Source of the DNA: Galaxea fascicularis
Taxonomy: Eukaryota; Cnidaria; Anthozoa; Scleractinia; Euphylliidae
Direction of reading: 5' to 3'
Assembly: GCA_948470475.1 (NCBI GenBank)
Contig: OX419347.1
Span: 4,913,538-4,977,537 of the forward strand
Length of the DNA: 64,000 nucleotides
The notes beneath the pieces are model-generated. The model did not search any database, was not told the DNA's origin, and saw only the letters and a program-made list of their open reading frames with translations. Positions 1-12,285 of the stretch are shown in pieces. A program made the translations under genes and the position numbers. The first letter of the stretch is position 1. The number at the start of each line of letters is the position of its first letter.

Positions 1-488
1 ATTCAATCTACTTTGTTTTGCTTAATAGAGATAATACTAAAGGGATACACCTATAATTAAGTTGGTAGATAAGTTGCATTCAACTTTTATCACAACATTT
101 TTCACAAATAAAATCATGAATAGAATCATCTCGCTATGGTTGATTTATTTCCTCTCAAGTGTATACTGGATTGACCATTCAGGGAGTGAAGATGGTTACC
201 CCCCAACCTTGTATGCATACAGACGCATATATTGCTTGAAGATGCATAGATACATAAAGTAGCTTGACACACATTTTCCGATCGGTTTTTCTAGTTTCTG
301 TGATTTAGGAACAAAATAGGTAAACCTAAATCCAACGTATTTGATTTACTTTTGCTTAAATTGCCCTGTTTGTCATAAGATTTGTTTCAGTCTTGGCATC
401 TTCAGTGAAAAATTCTGATGTGGTAAGGATACCTTAGTAGATGTATATGATGGACGTGCTATTGAGCTGTTTGTTGACTTGTTTCCAG
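1..488. other. RICTOR intron, no recognised content
   Basis: AT-rich sequence upstream of the first visible RICTOR exon. No exon matching the preceding RICTOR segment was found here, so this is read as intron. Confidence 0.6.
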
Positions 489-3400
489 GCCACCAGACTC
501 TATGGAACGAGTCACTTGCGGGTTCTGTTGCGGGCGCGTGTTCTGTTTTTCCATAGCTGGGGCATTGAACTTCTTGTCACACAGGTAAAGAGTGAATCCC
601 ACAGAGCTTGTTCTCAATGTAGTGTCAGAAGTGGTTCACGTTTGCTTTAGGTTTAGGGACCGTTCATATTTTATTGGGTAGGGCGGGGAACAGCTGGGAT
701 TTGGGGGAGTGTCATTTGCAAATTGTATGACCCCTCAGCTTACCAGTTTTAGTCACATAACGCCCCTCAAAAAGAATTTTGTGGGATGCGCCCCCCTTCC
801 AAAATAAGATGCACCAGCTATTTTAACACTTTTTATCTCAGAATTTGCTCTTCCCCCCCCCCACCTTTTTCTTTGATTTGTTTTGGGCACCCCCCCTCAA
901 AAGCCATTTTTCTGGCATGTCTCCCATCCCCAAATCTCACCCCCACCCCCCACCCCATTCCAGAAAAAATGAACGCTCCCTTACGTTGCTGTGCTCTCTG
1001 AATGGTTGGCAAAACTCGCTTTTTAAAACCAATGGGACATGGCATCCGTGGCATCAGGTGAAAATGCTCAATCGCAAACGTTTTGCCGGCACGCAATTTC
1101 CCGCGTTTGGTGCCACGCCGGTTACTTGCTTTTCCGTCTAATTGCGATTGGCTCACTGCGATGCTTGCGTCTCTTCTGTCTGACCAGAGTATAATAACTT
1201 TGGCTTTAGTTTTGCCATACCCAGCTGGAAATCGCTTTCTTGTGTTAAACCGTATCAAAGAGACTTATCCTTGTTTTGGCAAGGTACCTTGAGATACCAA
1301 AATTAAAGCCGTTTTTTGTCTATTTTAACAGCTGTATGACACAGACACAGAAGTTGCCATGGAAGCCGCTGACGTACTAGATGAGGCTTGTGAGGACGAG
1401 GTAAGCTGGGCACAAGTACGCAAGGATGCCACATGAAGCTGTCAGTCAGCTGCTGTTACTAGAAAATGTAGTCATGATATCCTGAGGAGATAAAAAATTC
1501 CTCTTTCCTATCGTACCCATAATTTCTCTCAGAGGTCAGGGATTCGGACCTGGATTATTTCAGGATTGTTTCTTTACGCGACTGTGTTATTTGCATACAC
1601 AACTGTATGTATCTCTTTTTAACAGGCCAATCTTCAATACCTTGTGGAGCTCAGTCCGGTGCTGCTTCATTTAGGAGAGAAAGGTCTCCGTCTTCTTACC
1701 AGGTGGGCATTGCTTGTCTTCGATTTATTGTTTCTTTAGGCGTTGTTTCTTTATTGTTTCATTGTAGATGGGTAAACTCCAAAATCCGACTGTTTCATCT
1801 GTCTTTCAAGTAGACGGAACAGTCGCGAAAAGAAACAACACCTAAAGAAGCAATCCAATGGTGATGTAATTGCCAGTTGCATGCAATTACATCCCCGTCA
1901 CAGTGAAAGTCAATGATGTAATTGCCAGTTGCCAATTGCCAGTTGTCAGTTGTAATTGCCAGACGGTGATGTAATTGCCAGTTGTATGCAATTACATTGT
2001 CACCGTTTTTCACTGTTTACTATCAACCTTTATCGAGAATACTAGAATACCCTCGTGTCATTTTTCCGAGTGCCTTTAACCCTTTACATGCCAATGGTGA
2101 CCACCATCTAACTTTTCCTTATCATATCATTAGCTTTAAAAAAAAAACAGAGCATGAGAGTACAGGAAATGATCACCAGTTAAGTTAACCCTTTATACAA
2201 ATTCTCCCTACATGTAACATGCAAAATATTTGAGAACTTTTAGGAGAATGCATATGTTGATATTTGAGATTTAAGAGTAAACGCCCTGACCTTTTAGTTC
2301 AGCCGAGTCTAGTTAACATTTTTCTGCCAAGACGCGAGGAAAAAGAAATCATTCGTCCAAGGTTTGTGGGGTCTGTGTTTGCTTTTCGAAGTATGGGTGG
2401 CAGTCGAAGCCTACCTTACGAGTGCAAGTACACGAAGGTGAAAATAGTAATGTCTTTTGAGGGTCCCCTGCACGAGCTCTTCCGGGGCATGTCAAAGGGG
2501 AGCCCGATAGGAGGGTGGGAAAAGGAACCTCTGGGCTGTGTCCCTTCGCTTCGCGCCCTCGCACGATTTCCCTCTCCCTTCACCTTTCTAGCGCTTGCCC
2601 GACTGGCCTATTACTTGCTTGCTCAGCTGCGAGCGTCCTTTTCCTTTTGCAGGTGATTAACATTTCTCATTTTGCGTTGTGTTTGTTTTGTTTTAGATTT
2701 CTATCTGTTGAGAGCGGGCTGAAGTATCTGTCTTATCGAGGATATCTCACAACTTTGATCGAACAATGGAGATCGGTAATACAAATTCATGTGTCAGTTG
2801 AAGAGTCCATTTTATGCATCAAAACGTATTTTAGAGCAAAGCTTATCATACGTTTTCGGTTGCTGCAGTTGTTGTGTAAAGAAAACTTGGGTTTGTCACG
2901 AATGGAGTAGTTAACTCATCAAGACTTTTACCTACGGAGTTCCCTCCGAACGAAGTCAAGCCTTAAATTATTGAACTCACAGAACTCACAGAAAAGACCG
3001 GAATAGAAACGTTCCCTCGATGTTACCTTCATTAGGCGATAGGCGACGTTTTATTCTACTTGTGAGGCCGTATATTAAAATATTACTCTGAAAAATAGTT
3101 GAAAGTTCGTCTCAATTTCTCAAGTGGTTTTCAATTGAGTGTTGTAAAACCAAAAACGAAGCAATTACTCTGACCAATCACACTGACACGCAGACAGCTC
3201 AGTGAACCAATCAGAATTTGAAGTAACTGCATGCAGCCGGCGCCAAGCGCGGGAAAATGCGCGCGTGCAACTTGTGATTGGTTTTATTGTTGCCTCTCAT
3301 TGGCTGAGAAAGTGGCGAGAATTTTTTCAACCAATCAAGGCGAAGTAAAACATAACCAAATCAAACGTGAATTACTTTTAACACTCAAGTGAAAATTGCA

Positions 3401-6400
3401 CTAATTAGCAATCTGTGGTCACAGTATTTTGTTTCTTTTTGTTCAGTGTCAACTGAAATAAACAAATAAAGCGCAAAACGTTTGATTAGAACAAAAGAGA
3501 AAAACAATTTCCTTGCGAGTGTTTCACATTTTCAATTTTTGTAGCAACCTGTTTCGATCTTTTCCCGCAAAGGTTAGTTTTAGCTTGTTGTTTTCTACAC
3601 AAATTTTTAATTACCTGTTTTCATCCATTTTGAAGCACTATAATAATGCGTATGTCCGCTGGGTAGAAGAATTGTTGGCGGAGTCTTTGACGTCATATAT
3701 CAAGCAAAAAGACGAGAACTCTTTCGTAAGGAGATCAAACAAAAAGTAAGTTTATCAAGTGTAAGAGGCGTTCATTCATGTGAACGATGCGAACTGGGTA
3801 GACATTCTGTATCGTCTGGGTGAGAAAAGTCCTGAGAAGGACTACTGTTAGGTGACAGTGACAACCAGAGTAGAGATTAACATTAGAGTAAAGTGTACTT
3901 CGTCAGTAGATGGCATTGTTTGTTGCGGGATAACAGGATTGGTGACCGCCTCTCTTGAGTCTCGCGCGCGGGATTGCTCGTCTTTCGGGATTTCGGGGTG
4001 TGGGTGATGGTGAGGGGGAGGGGTGAGGGACATTATGTGATGTTTTGTGGGGGTGGAGGTTGGGGGCTTGGATTAAGGTTAGAGATAAACAGGTTAGATA
4101 CGGGCGTGCAAAAGGAGGGATTTTAATGTGCTCTGGCATGTTTTTCCGCTTTGCTTTCTCGAAGCAAAGCAACGACGTTATTGTAGTCTTATTGTAGTAT
4201 TTTCGTTGTACACAACATTATGGAATAATTGGACTCGAAGGACGTTTCGTAGTTCAATCCTAAAGTCCTTACATTTGCCCTTTCTTGTAACAGGGCAGCC
4301 TTAAAAGATGCCTATCTACCGCCTCACTTGTACGGGCAGTTGGTTCAAAAGAAAAATGGTTTCAAACTTCTACAGAAGACCGTAAGTACGAAACTGTTAT
4401 CGTTTATCAATGCGTTCAGTGAGGTAAAATCGACCTACTTAGTTTAGTACTTAGTGTTCTTCTCGGATGTTTTTTTGGAATGTCACGCAACGCTCCCCCC
4501 AAAGAAGTTCTCTTTCGCAGCCATTATTTGAAACGTACGCAAGAAGAGAAGCCGTTGCGTGACGACTCAATTTAGAGCGCTGCCTAAGATAACCCGGATT
4601 CTAGGTGCCTTTTCATTTGCACTTCAGAACGATGTGGAAGCGTTTGCGAGCACAGTAAGGACACTGGAACCGGAAACAGCAGAAGACGTCATTCAACTCA
4701 AGGCAGCCCTGTGGGCTTTGGTAAGAGGCACAGGCAGCCCAAACATTGTCTTGGTTTTGTTGTGTTTATTTGCATGGTTCGCACGGACCTGGAAAACTCC
4801 TTGAAAATGATTTTGTCGTTGAAAGCTCCTTGAATTTGTAGGTGCAGCTTGAATGTTATGAAGAAGTCGTTGAATACTTGAGACTAAAGCAAAATAAGTT
4901 CATTTTCACATCAAAAGATGAAAAAGGTTGTATAACATCAGCCGAGAAACGCTTTTGAAGTCTCAAAAAAGACAAAGCTTATATATCAGGACAATTCAGT
5001 GTTTCTTATTCAAAAGTCTAAGTAACCGCGCCTTCCAATAGGGTTTCCCAAGTGAGTTGTGAAACCCCCCTCCAAGCAAACAAAACCACAAGGGAATGTA
5101 GCTTGACGCGTCGCTCAAAGCGTGAAATTAATTCAACTTTGGCGCTCTTCATTTTATTATCAAATGAATTCAAAAGGTCAAAGAAGAAACTGCATATATA
5201 TGATCGGTACTGGGAACGTAATTCCCTCTACAAAGGTTGGGTGACTGAGTTCAAAGGTGACATGAAAAAGGCCTTATGTAAATGTTGTAATCGGTTGGAC
5301 TCCATGAATTTTGTGATAAAGTCCTGGAAAAGTCCTTGAATAAAAGTTCTTTTCACTTAAATGAACCATGATTTGTTTACCAATACAGCAAACCCCTCAA
5401 TTAGAGGATTATTAAGAACTGGATACTTTATGGTCTTGCTATGTAACCTTTTAGGTTCGTTGAGAAGCTTTGATACGGGTTTACTTTCTAGGGACATGTC
5501 GGTTCAACAAACTGGGGAATCAACTTTCTTGTGGAGGAAGCTATCATTCCAGAGATTGTTCATTTGGCTGAAGAGTGTGGAAATTTTGCCATCAGAGGGT
5601 ATGTGAGATTTATGTGGCTTGGTGATTATATTGTTGGTATTGTTGAATGGCGTATGTCAAATGTGGTAGACAGTGTTGATTGTGTTATATCAATGTTTAT
5701 CTTCCCATCTGGCTGTCTTGATTGAAAGAGTGAAAATAAGTCAGTGGCCCGCAAATCCTACACTACTTTCTATTTTTAGTGAATGAGTGGTTGTTGATTG
5801 ATTGTTTGACTGAGTGATCGACAGTGATGACTGACTGCCTTCCTGACTCACTGGCTGACTGACTGGATTAATAACTAACTGACCAACTGACTGACTGACT
5901 CGCAAGCTTACTGGCTGACTGACCGACCTATTGACCTGCCGACCGACCGACTGACTGACTGAATTACATAGACTGCCTAACTGATCAACTGTCTTTTTTT
6001 ACTTTAAATTTATTGATTAACATTTGATTTGTTTATCGATCTATCTTTGCAATAGCATTTGAGTGTGAGCATTAACTGACGAGTCATTCATTCTCAATCT
6101 TTTCAACAGTACCTGCTATTATGTTCTTGGCTTGATAGCAAAGACTCGCGAGGGCGCCGACATTCTTCGTGAGTCAGAATGGGAAAGCGTGCGACACATA
6201 GGCGAAGACTCTTGGCCTGTTATGGAGGCCTCGGTAGAGAACAAAGAAGAAGTTATTCCCTTCGGTTATTTGCGGTGTGAACCAGTGAAAACCCCGGGCT
6301 TAGCTTCCTCGTCTCATAGTTACTATCTCGGAGGCATCAGTGAGACCGAGCGCGCTGGAGGGGTGTACTTAGGAGAGGACAAGAAGGAGGCAGAGGGGTC

Positions 6401-9400
6401 CACGGCGTACGATAAATTAAGCGGAATATATCTTGGAGAGGACAAGGGACCCGTACGGAAGTCATCGCGTGAAGAGTCGAACGAAGGTGGGATCTTATCG
6501 CAGTGGTATAAAAACGCTGAGCGACGACGGAAGATAGTGACCAAAGAGAAGGGGCATTACGATGAAAGGAGCGGGGTTTATTTGGGGGAGGAATCCCCTT
6601 CCAGTGCCCCACCCCCAAGTGAGGGCATTCAGTTCCCCGCCCCCGGGGGGATTTTAGAGCGGCTGTATGCGGAGTCAGGGTGCGACGTCTCAGTGTTCGC
6701 TAACAAAGAACCAAAACTCGCACATCGTAGAAATTTCAGCGAGGGAAATTTCGCAAGTGGGAGTTTCCGTGAAAAAGTTGCTCCCTACGAGAAGTTTGAA
6801 GGTAAACGGAGGGCGCTATCAAACGTCGATCGGATCACGACTTCGCTCCAAGCCGTAGGTGAGCATCCGAGCGGGGATTTACTCTCACCAAACGATCACG
6901 GTCTAACACCCGCACACAAGCACACCAGCAGTGCTCCCAGCAAAGCGGATTCCGCTCAGATAGACGGGATATTCGATGGCGAGGACCGCCGTTCCGTTTC
7001 TGACACCTCTTCGGATTCGTCGCTCAAACCGGAACACCGAAGCCGCAGCGAGAGCGAAGGAACCGACTTGTCCGCTCCAATAACCTTACACACCCGCACT
7101 GAGAGCAACGTGAGCAGTATAAGTATGGACAGCGGTGATTTTCTAGAGATGTATATCTCTTCCCGCAGCCGCGCAAGCAGCGCGAGTGATACTGGGGGCT
7201 ACTTACAGCAGGGAAGCCCGACCAATCAGAGTTTAATAAGTGTGACGTCAGATGATACTTCCACCAAGACCCTTGACGACAAAGACCGACCTTTGGACCC
7301 GTCTGGAGAGAGCTTCCAAGGTGGTATATCTTTCGAGTCTCCGCCGTCTTATTATTCCAGTGGCCCCTTGCGCGATTCTCCCAGCAGTCCAAGCCCAATT
7401 GGGAATGGTAAAGAAGAACGCAAGACTTTCCCTGTTGTAGAACGAATGCAGAACGAACTTGAATCGCGGCAACGCAGTACGAGCTTAACGGAGAAGCGCC
7501 GTATTGGCAGTCCGTCTCTCGGGATCATACCCGAGACCCGCAGCTCCAGTTTTAGCGGGAGCACAGAGTTTACCAAGGTCGTAAACAAAAATCGTTCGAA
7601 ATCGAATGTGGAGCTGACTCAGGTTCCGCCCATGGAGAATCTAAATGATTTGCACGGTAGTTCGAAAAGTCTCGCTGAGGTTAAAATCTTGAGCGACAAG
7701 ACGATCGTGTATTGTGCGGGCGGCGATACCAAAACAAGAGCGTCAAGTGTCGATAGCGGTAGCTCAAGCGGACTGCGGCGAGACAGGCTTTTAGTGAACA
7801 GCAATTTAAGTAGTGAGGATTCCGAAGTGGGAAGCTCACGAAGTCGAGGTGGTTCGTTTGAGAAAGCGGACTATGCGAGGAAACTGGGGCTTAAATCTGG
7901 GGACTTAGGTGGTAAGCGCACGCGCAGTGCGAGCAGCGCAAACACTTCGGCTGATTGTTCATCCACGAAAAAGATTCTCAACAAGAACACGCTATTCAGC
8001 TCAAGTGAGAATTTCACAGTAGTGTCTGTGGATACACGTCGGAATTCAAGCGCTGGTCCAGAAGCTGCACCGTATACCAGTTCGCGTGACGCGTTTGGGT
8101 ACACGGCCCTTAGCACCTTACGCCGTCAACGAAGTTTCAACCGCGATCTAGAGGCCAAAGTGTCTGCTTTTGGCGCTGCAAGAACGGGGTAAGTTAAGGC
8201 AGATAAACTGTTTCATTTCTCATGCACCTAATTTTAGGACGATTACGAAAATGCCGGTGCTCTTTAAGTAGTGGCCTTGTGTTGACTAGAAATTGGTCGT
8301 AATCTCCAACTATATTAAATTATCACGGGGATTTTGGGCCAGAGGTGTTTCCGGTCAAATTAACCCGAAACGAGATTCTAGTGGTTCTAAACAAAATCAA
8401 AATGCAGGAAATATTATTTCAGAGGCAGTTAATGACTAATCAATAGATAATCAGTGACATCAATAAATAATAAATGACATCAATGAGTAATCAATGCTCC
8501 ACAAAAGTTTTTTGTTCGATTACTCATTGAGTATTGGCAATATTACCCATTCAGGCTCGTAGCCAGGATTTTGAATGGCAGGGTGCGTGGGACCGTCATT
8601 GGCGGACCACTTGAGTGCCTCCAGTGCGAGTTGGTAGGAGTGTGTCTCTCGAGAGCCACAGAAAACGGCTCTTTTCAGAGCCACAGCACACGGAAAGTCT
8701 TGGCCTTCGTGAGTTTAGTTAAGTTTTTATTGATGGAATTGTTACGCAATGTTTCACTCGAAAATATACAGTTTACCGAGTGTTCATCAGATGACCACGT
8801 GACTGCTTCATCAAAACTTCATTTTCAATCTGCGCCAGCTAGTTTGGTTTTAAAATTCTCGTTTGAGCCATCAGTCCATAATAGATGGACCCGGGAGGCG
8901 GACCTCCACAGCCCGTGGGGAGAGGGGGAGGGTGCGGACGCACCCGTCGCACTCCCAACCCTCCCTACGGGCCTGGCCATTGATGTCATTGATGATCGAT
9001 TAGTTATGCCCGGTCTTAATCACCTGTCTTATCGCTCTCATCCCCTTTCTCCTCTCCTTTTAGTTTTGTATTCTCCCGCTCCGTGTCATCGATGGATTTT
9101 TCATCCTATAACAAGCGCGACAGTGTGGCCAGTATCTCCAGCGCATTCGACTTCCGGCAATTCTCACCCACAAGCAAAAATACCGGAAATGAATTTCTTG
9201 GTCTAAGTCTTCCTTTGGATCTTAGCACTCTCTTTCAGGTGAGTCCGTGAGTTTGGGGCCCAGTAGTTTCTTTTAACGTTTACACAATCACATTAGACTC
9301 GAACTTTTTAGAGACGTTCAACTTCTGTAGTCAGAAAAAGAGTAAGCTACAGTGAGCTTAAGGAATTCTGACAGTGGTGAGATAGTCTGACTGACTGACT

Positions 9401-11720
9401 GACTGACTGACTGACTAACTGAATACCTGACTGACTGTCTGATTGAGTGGTTGGTTCATTAACTCTCTGAGCATAGTCTGTTTGTTTGACAACAGACGGA
9501 ACCTTACGAGTTTAAAGGCTCCTGGCCAGACCATTTCGTTTCCACTCCTACTCTGTTACCACCGTACGTCGTTGACATGAAAAATGGAGAAGAGTCGTTC
9601 AGTCACAACAAGTCACGATGCCTCGGTTGCATGCACTCCAGCCGGGTGGGGACTGGAAGAGAGAGAAACAAATCCTCTGATCAAATGTTCAACGGAGAGT
9701 GGAACAGATTAACACCCGTGTTGGAAGCAAAGGTGAAAGTATTTTGTGTGTTCTTGGTATTCTTGAGTAAGATGGACACCACCACTGACGACGCCCTACC
9801 TGAGAGACCATTAATTTCTGAATCGGGTTACAAGTAGTTGCAATTTTTTTGAAAACAAAAACTCATTACGGTACTCTCTACCTTTTACTCAGCACCCTTC
9901 TCAGTCGGTTTGGCTGCCAAGGTTCAGTGTATTGAACGAATCTTAATGAAAATAACGTTTAACATACGTCTCCGTCTGCGTGACGATTGTTTGTGTATTG
10001 CGTGACCGATTGATTGCTGGATTGATTGATTGATTGATTGACTGATTGATTTGTATTTAAATGAGCAGCTCGACCTAACTTCCTTTCCCTTTTGTTCAAG
10101 TAGGAAATCACAGATTCCGCTAGCGATTCCCCTTTTATGGCGTTCACGGGTGAATTCACGGAGAGTGTGGCGACCAGCACACCAGCGAACAAAGACAAAC
10201 TGGATGAACACACACCTGATGGAAAGCGACTGATTCGGGACGAGATCCTCAGACTTGTAACATCACTGAGTAGTGTAGTAGCTTCCAAGTCTCACCAGGA
10301 AGAGCTTGCCAAGTACGTCTGTCATTAACCAATAAAAGCGAAGCTTTTGGTTTTTCCTACCAATCAGATGTAAGACCAGAATGGTCCTTTCCCTTGTTAA
10401 CCCTTAAAGCCCTAACAGTGATCACCATTTCACCTAACACACAGGTTATGAGAACAAAGGAAATGATCATCAAACATGGAATGTTTTGATGTTTAAACAA
10501 ATTCTCTGAACTAGTAGTATAAGAAATATGAGAAGACCAGTTAAGAGAATATACATGTTGATGTCAGGGCTTAAAGGTTTAAGCCCCATGGCAGTGCTAT
10601 CCCAACACTTAAAACCAGTTAGATTAGAAGCAGGCGGTTAGGAAACACGATCCGGATGTTTTCCGTTGTTATTAGATTTTGCAGAGCGAGTAGTCTATTA
10701 TCGGTGGTGGTAAAAATTTGCACTTGTTATGATCGGATGAGTTTACTCGAGTCCCTTCCTGGAAACGATCATGTGACGGTGTGTTCGAATGTCGGTTAAT
10801 TCGCTCACATTTAAACTCGTCTACAACAAACTCGCCCACATGTACGTCAACTCTCTCAAGCCGGTGAACTGTTATTTTCAAATCGTTTTTATTGCTGCAA
10901 CGTTGCAAAGAGTTGACCGTTATCGTGTATACCATTTAATGATAACTGATTTATTGTGGGCGAGTTAACTTCCCTGTAACGACTTTGTTTTGGGCGAGTT
11001 TGCACATGATAAGGGCGAATTCACTGGTTACTCTCTGCTTAACGGCTATTTTGCCACAAACTGCTGGGAACTTGGGCGCCAGGTTAGAGGTGAACTGTCT
11101 GCTAAAGTACCAACGATATTGAATGTCCTCTCTGGTGGTAAGGAAACGAAAAAGCAACTTTTGCCCTTGGTAGTAGAAATATCGATATTATACTGTTCTT
11201 GAATCTTAAAGGTATCTGTCTTTCAGATTAAAGGAGAAGTTTCCGCATTCTTTTGAAGACCTTTGTCTGTATTGTGAAGTGTCTGATATTCTTGGTCTGT
11301 ACAAGTTCAAGATCCGTATAAGGAGATTCATCCAGAGTCTCTTTGCAAATGTCAGTTTTGACCCGGTAAGTTTGAGAATGATGTTCGTTGATCGATACAG
11401 GTACAGAACCTGAACAAGGAAATTAAAATAAGGAGTCTACGTGGTCGAAATCTTGTTTTCTGTTCTTCAAGATCCTTTTTGGACCTTTCAAAACTGATAT
11501 TTGTATGTGTATGTTTACAGTCTTTTCTTTTCGGAATCTTTACTTGAATTTTTTAAGGAGCAGTGGATTTAGCTGTTGCCTCTCGCCCTGTACTGTGCAT
11601 GGTTTAGCCAAAACATTTGCTTTGTATAAGATTTTCAATGTCATTTCACTTTCATTTTAGATCATCGAGCAAGCGGATTTGGTGGTCAAGAAAGACCAGC
11701 AGAATTGTTCGTCCGCGTGA
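489..11720 (+). CDS. RICTOR: RICTOR, mTORC2 scaffold subunit (5' part lies outside the window)
   Basis: Exons: 489-584, 1332-1400, 1626-1702, 2697-2775, 3636-3745, 4294-4381, 4628-4720, 5492-5598, 6110-8188, 9064-9238, 9496-9732, 10104-10312, 11227-11365, 11661-11720 (TGA). All joins keep phase and give 1205 residues. The order of conserved blocks matches vertebrate RICTOR: TSHLRVLLRA, NWGIELLVTQ-like, VLDEACEDEANL, RFLSVESG, PPHLYGQLV, LKAALWALGHVGSTNWGINF, CYYVLGLIAKTREGADIL, TSSRDAFGYTAL, GLSLPLDL. RICTOR is the defining scaffold of mTORC2, the kinase complex that acts on AKT, SGK and PKC. The zinc-finger ligands of human RICTOR (H1515, C1520, C1523, C1651) are all present, at H1028, C1033, C1036 and C1153 of this partial protein. 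Exon 9 (2079 bp) encodes a long Ser-rich, presumably disordered region with several R-x-x-S/R-x-R-x-x-S sites. The N-terminal exons would lie upstream of position 1. Confidence 0.96.
1861..2004. repeat. Short repeat block in a RICTOR intron (GTAATTGCCAGTTG units)
   Basis: The word GATGTAATTGCCAGTTG recurs at about 1863, 1914 and 1968, followed in the first and last copies by ATGCAATTACAT, so each of those units is also partly palindromic. It lies between the third and fourth RICTOR exons of the window. Confidence 0.7.
4482..4563. mobile_element. Short terminal-inverted-repeat element in a RICTOR intron
   Basis: GTCACGCAACG at 4482-4492 is mirrored by CGTTGCGTGAC at 4553-4563. The same CACGCAACGCTCC word forms the inner arm of the foldback element at 22691-22792, and a single end (GTCACGCAACGCCC) appears near 24544, so this is a small dispersed family. 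Confidence 0.55.
5776..5990. repeat. CTGA/GACT-rich microsatellite in a RICTOR intron
   Basis: Imperfect runs of the tetranucleotides CTGA and GACT. Related tracts occur in later RICTOR introns at about 9385-9440, and GATT repeats at about 10015-10050. Confidence 0.85.
6320..6593 (+). other. Triplicated G-[VI]-Y-L-G-E-[DE] linear motif in RICTOR exon 9
   Basis: The translated exon carries AGGVYLGED (about 6354-6380), SGIYLGED (about 6419-6442) and SGVYLGEE (about 6570-6593), preceded by a degenerate SYYLGGISE near 6320. Spacers differ in length and sequence, so this is a repeated short linear motif rather than a recent DNA duplication. Vertebrate RICTOR has a loosely similar single stretch (FILEDD). 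Function is unknown; a docking motif is one possibility. Confidence 0.7.
10400..10583. repeat. Dispersed repeat family R1, copy 1
   Basis: About 180 bp running from CCTAACAGTGATCACC to GATGTCAGGGCTTAAAG. Two further copies in the opposite orientation lie at about 36646-36836 and 42600-42802. The ends are partly complementary, as in a MITE. Confidence 0.65.
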
Positions 11721-12279
11721 TTGCATGATTTTTTTTCGTTTGCTGTGATTGGTGAAAAGATTGAGATCACGTGTTTAGCTTATGGCGGACACGTTTTGAA
11801 GCCTTCGTAACTTTTCTAAGCATAAGCAGGGCTTGTTGCCTTGGAAACAGAAAAACGCGATAACAAACAGGTCATTGGTGCTGGTGGTGTTCAGGAAAGG
11901 AGAATTAAGAAGAGAAAGAGTGATGATTCAAGAATGGGGGCGCTTTATAGCTTACAGCGCTGAAAGCAGCTTTATCGAGCTAAACTTCTCGAATTTGTTC
12001 GGAAGACGTAGCTTGTAAAAGGATTACAAGTTCGGCTAAAACCGTTCAAAGCTAGGAAATCATGTCACCTGATCGCTCTGAGGCAAAGCACAGACATCTT
12101 GCATCCTTGCTTGGTTGTGATGAGAAATCAGACTTTGATCTGTCAGCGCATGAAGAGAGAAATAGAAGTGAAATCAAACCGACAATGAAAGCCCTTGTTT
12201 CCACGAACGAAGAATCGAATGTTCAAATTTCAATCGCATTGTACAGAACTACGCTCTAGGCTTACCTCAATCGCTGGAA

Positions 12280-12285
12280 AATAAA
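12280..12285 (+). terminator. Candidate RICTOR polyadenylation signal
   Basis: AATAAA 560 bp downstream of the RICTOR stop codon. It is only a hexamer match; transcript data would decide. Confidence 0.3.

Noticed and set aside
833..1258. 141-codon minus-strand open frame
   Set aside because: It runs through a C-rich low-complexity tract in a RICTOR intron; composition explains the lack of stops.
8571..9206. 211-codon open frame in a RICTOR intron
   Set aside because: It overlaps the next RICTOR exon in another frame and its upstream part is C/G-rich repeat-like sequence with no recognised domain.
12062..12259. 65-codon frame downstream of RICTOR
   Set aside because: Lies in the presumed RICTOR 3' UTR and matches nothing recognisable.
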